Assembly: GCA_002839415.1 (NCBI GenBank)
Contig: PGXZ01000006.1
Coordinates: 1 to 64,000 of the forward strand
Reading direction: 5' to 3'
DNA: 64,000 nucleotides
Source of the DNA: Candidatus Saccharibacteria bacterium HGW-Saccharibacteria-1
GTDB lineage: Bacteria; Patescibacteriota; Saccharimonadia; Saccharimonadales; Saccharimonadaceae
Shown: positions 57,310-64,000 of the stretch, in pieces
Layout: each line of letters opens with the position of its first letter
Numbering within the stretch: position 1 is the first letter of the stretch
Notes under the pieces: generated by a model
What the model was told of the DNA's origin: nothing
Databases searched by the model: none
The model's input: the letters and a program-made list of their open reading frames with translations, nothing else
Made by a program: the position numbers and the translations under genes

Positions 57310-58722
57310 TTAGATAGTTTGAACTTTAATTGTGTCAGTCGTACCCATCACGCCAGGGTGCTCGCCACTTACAATAACAACAGTTGTTGGATCTTGGCCA
57401 AAATAACCAATCTCTTTTAATTCTTTGGCTATTTCGTAACCATTATTGCTACTACCTGGTCGCATGTAACTACGATTCGCATAACTGAGCGACAATTGTT
57501 GTGCGGTTCTAATCTCGCTCGAAACGCTTATAATTGGGAGGTTCGGACGGTGCTTAGCGATGTTTGCAGCCGTAGCACCAGACTTTGTCTCGACAATAAT
57601 AGCTGAGACGCCCAATCGCTCTGCAATCTGAACCGCCGCAAGGCTAATTGAATCACGTTTTTTCTCTTTTTGAGGCAAACTCTGACAAACATTTTGAACC
57701 GGCTCGTGATCCTGCGTATAGATAATAACCTTCTTCATTGCCGCAACCGCCTCTGTCGGATAGCTACCGTTAGCTGTCTCATCGGATAGCATTACTGCAT
57801 CGGCACCTTGAACTACAGCATTAGACACGTCGCTAACCTCAGCTCTGGTCGGTTCTGGTGCATCCACCATACTTGCCATCATTTGAGTTGCAACGATGCT
57901 TAGTTTGCCATATTTTCGACATAATTCAATAATTCGACGTTGTACAATCGGCACAATCTCAGCCCCGGCTTCAACCGCCAAATCTCCGCGTGCCACCATA
58001 ACGCCATCACTCGCTTTTACGATAGCCTCGAGGGTCGAGTCAATAACCGCGGCCTTGGTCTCTACCTTGGCAATAATCTGAGCCGCCGAACCGTGCGACA
58101 GCAATAACTGACGTAGATTGTCGATATCTTCAGCACTTTGCACAAAGCTAAGCGCAACGTAATCAATATCACGGCTTGACCCAAATTCAATATCCGCCAA
58201 ATCCTTCGGGGTTAAAATATCACCGCCAAAATCAGTATCAGGAAGGTTAATTCCCTTGCGACTCATCAAAGTACCGGGGTTTTCAACTCGAACTTTGACC
58301 GCCGTATTACTGGTAATTTCAACAACAGTCGTACGAATTTTTCCGTCAAAAATATAAAGTTTTTCACCTACTTTGACCTTTTCAGCCAAGTTATATTGGA
58401 TTGGAATAGTAAAACCATCATGTTCAGCGGAAAAATCTAATATAATTTCATCACCCATCGCAACATTCGTATCTTGATTTAAATTACCAAGACGAATTTT
58501 TGGACCCTGCAAATCCTGCAAAATCGCAACAGGCTTACCAGTTTTAGCGGTAGCGTTTCGAATCCATTCGATCTGCTGATCACGCTCGTCATAGGTTCCA
58601 TGGCTAAAGTTTAAGCGAAAGCCATTTGCGCCCGCAACTGATAACTTTTCGATCATTTCACTGGAGTTAGTTTTTGGCCCCAGCGTTGCCAATATTTTCG
58701 TTCGTTTAAAGATAACACTCAT
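57310..58722 (-). CDS. pyk: Pyruvate kinase
   Basis: From ATG 58722 the enzyme has 470 aa. Motifs include RTKILATLGPKTN, FRLNFSHGTYDERD, LQDLQGPKIRLG, the active-site VMVARGDLAVEAGAEIVP and the nucleotide/substrate segment VATQMMASMVDAPEPTRAEVSDVSNAV-like region; the C-terminal regulatory domain follows. It makes pyruvate and ATP from phosphoenolpyruvate, probably a main ATP source. The longer frame to 58785 is not needed; TATAAT (58729-58734) ends 6 nt before the chosen ATG. Confidence 0.95.
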   Translation of the reverse strand: MSVIFKRTKILATLGPKTNSSEMIEKLSVAGANGFRLNFSHGTYDERDQQIEWIRNATAKTGKPVAILQDLQGPKIRLGNLNQDTNVAMGDEIILDFSAEHDGFTIPIQYNLAEKVKVGEKLYIFDGKIRTTVVEITSNTAVKVRVENPGTLMSRKGINLPDTDFGGDILTPKDLADIEFGSSRDIDYVALSFVQSAEDIDNLRQLLLSHGSAAQIIAKVETKAAVIDSTLEAIVKASDGVMVARGDLAVEAGAEIVPIVQRRIIELCRKYGKLSIVATQMMASMVDAPEPTRAEVSDVSNAVVQGADAVMLSDETANGSYPTEAVAAMKKVIIYTQDHEPVQNVCQSLPQKEKKRDSISLAAVQIAERLGVSAIIVETKSGATAANIAKHRPNLPIISVSSEIRTAQQLSLSYANRSYMRPGSSNNGYEIAKELKEIGYFGQDPTTVVIVSGEHPGVMGTTDTIKVQTI

Positions 58723-58786
58723 GGAATAATTATAACACATTATATCTAAAAATAATATTATGTAACGTAATTGCATAAAATACAAA

Positions 58787-58822
58787 GAAAAACGCCCATT
58801 TCTACGAGAATGAGCGTTTTTC
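58787..58822 (-). terminator. Terminator left from a displaced tRNA gene
   Basis: GAAAAACGCCCATT and AATGAGCGTTTTTC form a 14-bp nearly perfect stem. It stands just after a tRNA 3' end (58825-58842) whose body is missing, exactly as the terminators stand after tRNA-Phe and tRNA-Val. Confidence 0.85.
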
Positions 58823-58824
58823 TT

Positions 58825-58842
58825 TGGTGACCCTCGCTAGAC
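58825..58842 (-). other. Attachment-site half: truncated tRNA 3' end
   Basis: On the minus strand GTCTAGCGAGGGTCACCA reads as the last T-loop bases, T-stem half CTAGC, acceptor GAGGGTC, discriminator A and CCA. Upstream of it (58843 on) the sequence no longer fits a T-loop or T-stem, so the rest of the tRNA is absent. Confidence 0.7.
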
Positions 58843-58923
58843 AGTCATGGAACTCTGTAATTAAGGGCTTAGAACGGATTGATGTCGCGTTTGATGACTT
58901 AATAATTGAGGATGATTTATAAT

Positions 58924-59466
58924 ATGTCACGATATTCACAATCTGAACGTAGCAATTTATCGTTCGTAACTCTCATCCTATTAGGCGTTATTACTTGGAC
59001 GAATTTATCGTTAATTTTGAATATTATTTACATAACTTTTGCTATTTTTGGATGCCTTATAATATCAAGGTTATGCTGGAGATTTATTACAAAGCAACAT
59101 TGTCCAAAACTCAAAGACATCGACAACATGAGTGGCATAGACTTTGAATATTATGTCGCAAATCTTCTACGGGAGGCTGGATTCCATAATATTTCCCTAA
59201 CAGAAAAATTTGACTTAGGAGTGGACATTATAGCCGAAAAAGACGGCGTTCGTTGGGGTATTCAAGCTAAGCGCAACTCAAATATTGTCAAGGCGAACGC
59301 CGTCCGACAGGTCGTAACTGGGCTAAAACTTTATAATTGCGACAGATCTATGGTAGTTACAAATAGCGTTTACAGCGCGGTGGCCCAAAGGTTAGCTTAT
59401 GGAAACAACTGTTTACTCATTGATCGCACTAAACTAAATAGAATAAGACAGCTAACTAAAAACTAA
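58924..59466 (+). CDS. Mrr-like restriction endonuclease domain membrane protein
   Basis: The product (180 aa from ATG 58924) has two hydrophobic segments near its start (LSFVTLILLGVITW and LILNIIYITFAIFGCL) and a C-terminal Mrr_cat (PF04471) nuclease domain: GIDFEYYVANLLREAGF, KFDLGVDIIAEKDG and WGIQAKRNS supply the D-x-x-x-D...QxK catalytic pattern. Similar two-helix Mrr proteins are carried by mobile elements and may act in restriction or defence. In-frame starts at 58906 and 58912 also exist. It may be co-transcribed with the following small gene. Confidence 0.75.
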   Translation: MSRYSQSERSNLSFVTLILLGVITWTNLSLILNIIYITFAIFGCLIISRLCWRFITKQHCPKLKDIDNMSGIDFEYYVANLLREAGFHNISLTEKFDLGVDIIAEKDGVRWGIQAKRNSNIVKANAVRQVVTGLKLYNCDRSMVVTNSVYSAVAQRLAYGNNCLLIDRTKLNRIRQLTKN

Positions 59467-59482
59467 ACGGGAGTGATATACT

Positions 59483-59692
59483 ATGAATATGACCGGATAT
59501 ACACCAACAGATAAAGATATTAATGCGATGGTTCGCGATCTTGAGAAAAATGACCCCAAAAATGCCAACCCTTTATATGCTCGGCAAATGCTAATCAAGA
59601 TGAAATTGATGTACCGCGAAATCGGACGAATCGATGAAGAATTACTCCATGAAGAAATGGAAGAGTTCAAAAAAGAACAAGATAAATCTTAA
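59483..59692 (+). CDS. Small acidic helical protein
   Basis: The 69-aa product is helical and acidic at its C-terminus (DEELLHEEMEEFKKEQDK). A GGGAGTG ribosome site lies about 8 nt before the ATG and the gene follows the Mrr-like gene by 16 nt. I recognise no family; its end overlaps the Xre gene's end by 4 nt on the other strand. Confidence 0.55.
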   Translation: MNMTGYTPTDKDINAMVRDLEKNDPKNANPLYARQMLIKMKLMYREIGRIDEELLHEEMEEFKKEQDKS

Positions 59693-59904
59693 TAACCTAC
59701 GATATCGGTAACGGAAACATTAAGAACTTTTGCTATTTTAATTAGCGTCTTTAATGAAGGTACACTATTGCCACGCTCAACCTTAGCGTAATAATTCGAA
59801 TGAATGTCTGCCATTTCGGCAACCTGAATTTGTGTATACCTAAGATTTTTTCTTATGCTTAAAAGATTTACAGGAATTTTATTTGAGAATTCAATATCAG
59901 TCAC
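59689..59904 (-). CDS. Xre-family transcriptional regulator
   Basis: The 71-aa protein is a single HTH_3 domain: NLLSIRKNLRYTQIQVAEMADIHSNYYAKVERG with the recognition helix, then PSLKTLIKIAKVLNVSVTDI. Such compact regulators control lysogeny-like or conjugation genes on mobile elements. It lies between the recombinase gene (28 nt away, same strand) and the small acidic gene, and would plausibly repress the element. Confidence 0.9.
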   Translation of the reverse strand: MTDIEFSNKIPVNLLSIRKNLRYTQIQVAEMADIHSNYYAKVERGNSVPSLKTLIKIAKVLNVSVTDIVGY

Positions 59905-59931
59905 AGAATAATAATAACAGAAATTATTATT

Positions 59932-61350
59932 TTATCGGAGCTTAAACACAACTTTACCTTTATGTACAGTTATATCAAACAGCTCATTTAATATAATTCG
60001 CTTGCCTGGTTTTAATTCATTTTCGTATAAACTACAAATAGTATTCGAGCTTTCACTATTTGAGTTAACTTGCGATTCAATCTTCTCAAGATTATAGAGA
60101 CGTGTCTGTAGGTTTGTCATTTCATCATTTATTTCTTTAATTTTTTGCTCAAACTTTTGATCGCTAATAAATCCAGTAAGTTTATCGTCATATAAATTAT
60201 CTTTCATTTGTTCAGATCTACGGATTCTTTGATTTACTAGTTTTATTAACCTTACTCTATGCTGACCTACATAAGGCTCTTTACTTATTTGCAATTTTTT
60301 CTTTAACTCATTTAAAATAATCGATTCTTTGTCATTTTTGTCAATTGCTTCTATTTGATAAAAAACTTCCTCATCTAATCGATCTTGCCTTATCGAACCA
60401 TGCCCTTTGCACTCATCAATTTTGCGCTGACAATTGCCGTAAAAACGACCCTTCTGCAATTGCCAAGTTATAGTCTTGTTACATGAACTGCATTTTAATA
60501 ATCCTCTATATAATTGGTCGTGTTTACGATAAATAGGCCTAGCAACTCCACTGAGCTTATTTTGAACCGCTTCAAACAACTCATTTGCAAGTAATGGTTC
60601 ATGTGCACCTGGATAATCTTTTCCGCTAAAATGGATAGTACCTATATAAAATTTATTTCGCAGCATTTTATATGTAGCCCTTTTCGTAAGAGCACGACCC
60701 TTACGGCTACATAAACCTATCGAGACAATTTCTCTACACACCGAGTCAATGGTCTGTCCAGGCTCTAGATAAAAATTAAAGGCACGTTCGACTAAAAAAG
60801 CTCGTTCTTGATCAATAACATGAATTCTTTTACCGTCTTCAATGGCCGTCTTATAACCATGCGTTGGACCTGACGGCATCCAACCTTGCGATAATTTCTC
60901 TGACCAGCCCTTCATCGCTTCTTCTCTCAAATTATCCGTATGCTTTTTAGCTATTGCTAAATAAATATTCCACATCATCTTTTCATCAGACCTAGCGTAT
61001 TTATGAATTATCAAGCCCTCCTTAATCATATGTAACCTTCGCATCTCATTAGCATCAAGCCAGTCGTCCATTATGATGGCATCTTTAAAATTACGAGTTA
61101 ACCGGTCGGTCTTTTCAACTACAACATTAGATATATCATGTTTATTTATGTAAGCTACCATTTTTTTAAATTCGATGCGCTTATCGTTCTTGCTTGCGGT
61201 CTCAGAAATCCGAAACTCAGATACGACATTTAATTTTGCATCTCTACAATATGATCTAATCAGCTTTAACTGTGCATCCAGTGAATAACCTTCGTCTTCT
61301 TGGGCCTTGCTTGAAACTCGAGCTAATACCACCGCTTTTGAATGAGTCAT
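59932..61350 (-). CDS. Large serine recombinase (second element)
   Basis: The 472-aa enzyme has a resolvase domain (VVLARVSSKAQEDEGYSLDAQ, nucleophile Ser near residue 14; EKTDRLTRNFKD), a recombinase domain (GPTHGYKT and RNKFYIGTIHF), a zinc ribbon (CSSCNKTI paired with NCQRKIDECKG) and a short coiled coil. It differs strongly from the recombinase at 1766-3481 in length and sequence, so the elements are independent. An AGGAGGAAG ribosome site precedes the ATG. It probably integrated the element at the tRNA 3' end at 58825, although it lies about 1.1 kb inside that boundary. Confidence 0.93.
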   Translation of the reverse strand: MTHSKAVVLARVSSKAQEDEGYSLDAQLKLIRSYCRDAKLNVVSEFRISETASKNDKRIEFKKMVAYINKHDISNVVVEKTDRLTRNFKDAIIMDDWLDANEMRRLHMIKEGLIIHKYARSDEKMMWNIYLAIAKKHTDNLREEAMKGWSEKLSQGWMPSGPTHGYKTAIEDGKRIHVIDQERAFLVERAFNFYLEPGQTIDSVCREIVSIGLCSRKGRALTKRATYKMLRNKFYIGTIHFSGKDYPGAHEPLLANELFEAVQNKLSGVARPIYRKHDQLYRGLLKCSSCNKTITWQLQKGRFYGNCQRKIDECKGHGSIRQDRLDEEVFYQIEAIDKNDKESIILNELKKKLQISKEPYVGQHRVRLIKLVNQRIRRSEQMKDNLYDDKLTGFISDQKFEQKIKEINDEMTNLQTRLYNLEKIESQVNSNSESSNTICSLYENELKPGKRIILNELFDITVHKGKVVFKLR

Positions 61351-61500
61351 TTGATACTTCCTCCTATTTATAATTTATATAAGCCTATTATCCCCAAAAA
61401 GTACCTATCTGCTAATCTCAACCAAATAATCTTTTGCAAGTTGTGGATAACTCAGTTATTATATAAATTAAAATAATATTGATTATTTTAATGATAGGCA
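61351..61500. promoter_or_regulatory. AT-rich control region with a DnaA-box match
   Basis: The 150-nt divergent region between the recombinase and the TraG-like gene contains TGTGGATAA (61442-61450), a perfect DnaA-box sequence, followed by an almost pure A/T tract. It must hold both promoters. A replication or transfer origin is conceivable but not shown. Confidence 0.4.
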
Positions 61501-64000
61501 ATGCAAGATATGGCAATACAGTCAGTTACATCATTTCTTATCTTCATCTTTGGTGATAGTCCTATTAAAATCGTTATCAATAGCATAATACTTACGATTA
61601 TCTTTTATGTCTTGTGGAGATTTATTATTCAACCTTTCATTAATACAATATTCAACATAATCGCAACTTTTCATCACAATAAACTATCTGAATTACAAAT
61701 AATACCGCCCAAGCAAAATGACATAGACCCGTTAAATACTCAAAACTTTTTTGCAGTTTTACAACAACTGATGCCAAAGCACGGTAACGTATCACTCGAG
61801 ATTTTTAACAGTAAAAAATCCGGTATTATTTACAGGATAATTGCACCAAACTATCTAATACCTAGCATACAAAAACACCTAGCTTCATATATACCAGGTT
61901 TGAAATTTAACAACTCGGACATACCATCAACGCCAAAAAGTGACATGAAAATCTATCGCATCAAGCAATCTAGACATTTTGCATATCCATTAAAATCATA
62001 CAGTGATAATGAAAAAATCGATCCCGCTGCTTTTATCGCTGGTTCGATGACCCGACTTAACGACAATGAAGAAGTTACACTTCAAGTTATTACACAGCCA
62101 TACTTATCGAGAAAAGCGTGTCGAATCCATAATAAATTAATCAGGAAAGGCGAAGTTAAGCTTGAGGGTAGGTTTTTATCCTTTTTATTAGCTATCAGTT
62201 TTATATTAATCCCAGCACTACTGATAGGTTCAATGATAAATAGTTGGCAGATCGGATTCACAATTGCATTCATTCTTACTATATCGTTAATATTTGCAAA
62301 AGAAAAAGAAAATAATTTAACGAAATTTGAAGAACAAATTTACAGCGAGATAGCATCTAAACTTGGACAGCCATTACTTCAAACAGATATTAGATTCGGT
62401 GTTATATCATCAAATCGTTCAAATAAAATCACTAACGAATTTATTTCATCACTCGAAACCCTTAACACTGCCGGATTCCAACGTCTCAGATTAGTCCGTA
62501 ACCCATTTGATAAATTCCAAATAAAATACATAAACTATTTATTTAATAATCGCTCACCATCAATACTTACATTCCATAAATCAATATTAAATACTAGTGA
62601 ACTTGCAACAATATTTCATTTTCCAAATGGGACCATTAGAACCGAAGGTGTAATTCGCTCACATAGCAAAACCCTACCTGCGCCGAATAGCTTATTATCC
62701 AACCCTGAACTTGACGTTGTAGTTGGGTTAAATAAACATCACAATAAAGATACGCTCATTGGTTTAACAAAATCAGAGCGTGAACGACACATGTTTATAG
62801 TCGGAGGTACAGGCAGCGGCAAGACAACTATGCTGAAATATCAAATAATTCAAGATATCCAAAATGGCAAGAACGTCGCGGTTATAGACCCCCATGGCGA
62901 CCTAGCCGAAGAGATACTTAGCTATATACCAAAAGAGCGTACAGAAGACGTTATATACCTTAATCCAGATGATCTTGATAATCCAATTGGTGTTAATTTA
63001 CTTGAACTACCAGATAATCTAAAAGGTAATGATTTATTAAGAGAAAAAGATAGAATCACCGAATCCGTAATATCCGTTATGCGCAAGATTTTCTCCGAAG
63101 ACGATAGTGGCGGCCATCGAATTGAATATATCTTGCGAAATACAATTCAAACAGCGCTCACACTAGAAAAGCCGACTTTATTTACAATCTTTCGATTATT
63201 GAATGACGGCAAATTTGCGAAAGAAGCTATAAAGAATCTTGAAGATGAAGATCTAAAAACATTCTGGAAAAATGAGCTGGGCAAAGCTGGTAGTATGCAA
63301 AAAGTTAAAATGGCGGCTGGTATAACCTCAAAAATCGGTCGTTTCCTGTTTTCAGCTAGTGCCAGGTCGATACTTGAACAAGAAAAATCGACGATTGATT
63401 TCGACAAAATACTTGATAATAAAATATTAATTTGCAATTTTTCAAAAGGTCGCCTCGGTGAAGATACATCCATGCTATTCGGCGTAACTATTCTTGCCAA
63501 ATTACAGCTTGCGGCACTCAAGCGCTCTGAAAAGAAGCAGTCAGATCGCAAACCATTTTATATTTACGTAGATGAGTTTCAAAATTTCGCCACATTATCA
63601 TTCACTCAAATGCTCAGTGAGGCAAGAAAATATAAAGTATATCTGACCATGGCTGAACAAAGCACCCAACAACAAGATGACCAAAAACTTGTCGATATCA
63701 TATTGGCAAATGTTGGTACTGTAATAGTTTTCAGAACCGGAAGCCCAAAAGACGAAGAACTATTACTACCCTTTTTTGAACCATACATTGAAAAAGGTGA
63801 AATTACAAACCTTTCAGCTTATAAATTTTATTGTAGAATCTCTGGTGTAGATACTCAAGAACCAATGTCCGGTGAGACTATAGTTGTTGACGATGGGTTT
63901 AGTGATATTGAATATATCAAAAAACGATCGCGAAAGAACTACGCAATTAAACAGAAACTCGCATTAGAGTTAACTAAAATTAATGACAAGAATAAAAATG
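61501..64000 (+). CDS. TraG/TraD/VirD4-type conjugative ATPase, 3' end beyond window
   Basis: An open frame of at least 833 codons from ATG 61501 runs to the window edge without a stop; an in-frame TAG just before the ATG fixes the upstream limit, though ATG 61510 is also possible. There are N-terminal membrane helices (residues about 12-40 and 224-258), then Walker A VGGTGSGKTT (residues about 434-443), AVIDPHGDLAEE (Walker B-like) and the TraM-recognition block IYVDEFQNFATLSFTQMLSEARKYK with TMAEQSTQQQ. It couples DNA to a type IV secretion channel. The other transfer genes would lie to the right. Confidence 0.9.
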   Translation, partial: MQDMAIQSVTSFLIFIFGDSPIKIVINSIILTIIFYVLWRFIIQPFINTIFNIIATFHHNKLSELQIIPPKQNDIDPLNTQNFFAVLQQLMPKHGNVSLEIFNSKKSGIIYRIIAPNYLIPSIQKHLASYIPGLKFNNSDIPSTPKSDMKIYRIKQSRHFAYPLKSYSDNEKIDPAAFIAGSMTRLNDNEEVTLQVITQPYLSRKACRIHNKLIRKGEVKLEGRFLSFLLAISFILIPALLIGSMINSWQIGFTIAFILTISLIFAKEKENNLTKFEEQIYSEIASKLGQPLLQTDIRFGVISSNRSNKITNEFISSLETLNTAGFQRLRLVRNPFDKFQIKYINYLFNNRSPSILTFHKSILNTSELATIFHFPNGTIRTEGVIRSHSKTLPAPNSLLSNPELDVVVGLNKHHNKDTLIGLTKSERERHMFIVGGTGSGKTTMLKYQIIQDIQNGKNVAVIDPHGDLAEEILSYIPKERTEDVIYLNPDDLDNPIGVNLLELPDNLKGNDLLREKDRITESVISVMRKIFSEDDSGGHRIEYILRNTIQTALTLEKPTLFTIFRLLNDGKFAKEAIKNLEDEDLKTFWKNELGKAGSMQKVKMAAGITSKIGRFLFSASARSILEQEKSTIDFDKILDNKILICNFSKGRLGEDTSMLFGVTILAKLQLAALKRSEKKQSDRKPFYIYVDEFQNFATLSFTQMLSEARKYKVYLTMAEQSTQQQDDQKLVDIILANVGTVIVFRTGSPKDEELLLPFFEPYIEKGEITNLSAYKFYCRISGVDTQEPMSGETIVVDDGFSDIEYIKKRSRKNYAIKQKLALELTKINDKNKN

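Larger units (their letters stand above)
58825..64000. mobile_element. Integrated mobile element with serine recombinase and TraG-like ATPase (partial)
   Basis: The left boundary is an 18-nt tRNA 3' end in minus orientation. Inside are an Mrr-like nuclease, a small acidic protein, a Xre regulator, a large serine recombinase and a TraG/TraD-type ATPase. This set fits an integrative conjugative or mobilisable element. Only one end is in the window; the intact tRNA should lie beyond position 64000. Confidence 0.75.

Noticed and set aside
61491-61493. Upstream ATG as start of the TraG-like gene
   Set aside because: It is out of frame with the ATPase and reaches a stop after about 20 codons.

Overview
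This window looks like a chromosome segment of a Candidate Phyla Radiation (Patescibacteria) bacterium, most likely a Candidatus Saccharibacteria (TM7) relative. The reasons are a compact, moderately AT-rich genome with TGA used as a normal stop; short versions of housekeeping enzymes (UvrC of 489 aa, AlaRS of 628 aa without its C-terminal domain); several large type IV prepilin-like proteins; a monoderm-style envelope (membrane-anchored solute-binding protein, LysM-CHAP and resuscitation-factor-like hydrolases); and almost no biosynthetic genes. The lineage is inferred from gene content and was not tested by phylogeny.

Layout. Positions 1-3481 are the end of an integrated mobile element: a DUF3768 protein, a replication-relaxation family protein, a 54-aa ORF behind a palindrome-bearing promoter, and a large serine recombinase whose last codons and stop lie inside a tRNA-Gly(GCC) gene. 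Positions 3.5-58.8 kb are host chromosome, mostly on the minus strand: an SPFH protein, D-Ala-D-Ala ligase, RarA, TypA, an oligopeptide-binding protein, SecG, Xaa-Pro aminopeptidase, UvrC, two ABC exporter subunits, L25, DedA, PAP2, UvrA, exonuclease I, Obg, a LysM-CHAP hydrolase, MltG, RuvX, an FtsA/PilM-like ATPase, AlaRS, MnmA, a cysteine desulfurase, TatD, MetRS, RsmA, a G5/lysozyme-like protein, PcrA, TpiA and pyruvate kinase. tRNAs for Gly, Phe, Val and Leu all have an encoded CCA. From 58825 to past the end is a second mobile element with an Mrr-like nuclease, a Xre regulator, another serine recombinase and a TraG/TraD-type ATPase cut by the window edge. Its left boundary is an 18-nt tRNA 3' end with no tRNA body.

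How the genes work together. Replication and repair are strongly represented (RarA, UvrA, UvrC, PcrA, SbcB, RuvX). Envelope building and remodelling form a second theme (Ddl, MltG, LysM-CHAP, G5 protein, PAP2, DedA). Three prepilins carry very large extracellular domains (a beta-propeller-like repeat array and two sulfatase-modifying-factor/C-type-lectin-like domains) and could be pilus-tip adhesins for an organism expected to live on other cells. The cysteine desulfurase lies beside MnmA, the tRNA thiolase that uses its sulfur.

The main unusual signals are: a family of about 90-nt palindromic elements, one inserted in frame inside mnmA; the recombinase stop codon formed by a C-to-A change in the tRNA-Gly T-loop; frequent TATAAT boxes 6-9 nt before start codons (leaderless transcription); two genes whose only plausible start is ATT; a structured 5' leader with two GTAA-capped hairpins before the LysM-CHAP gene; and a single-base frameshift near the start of ddl.
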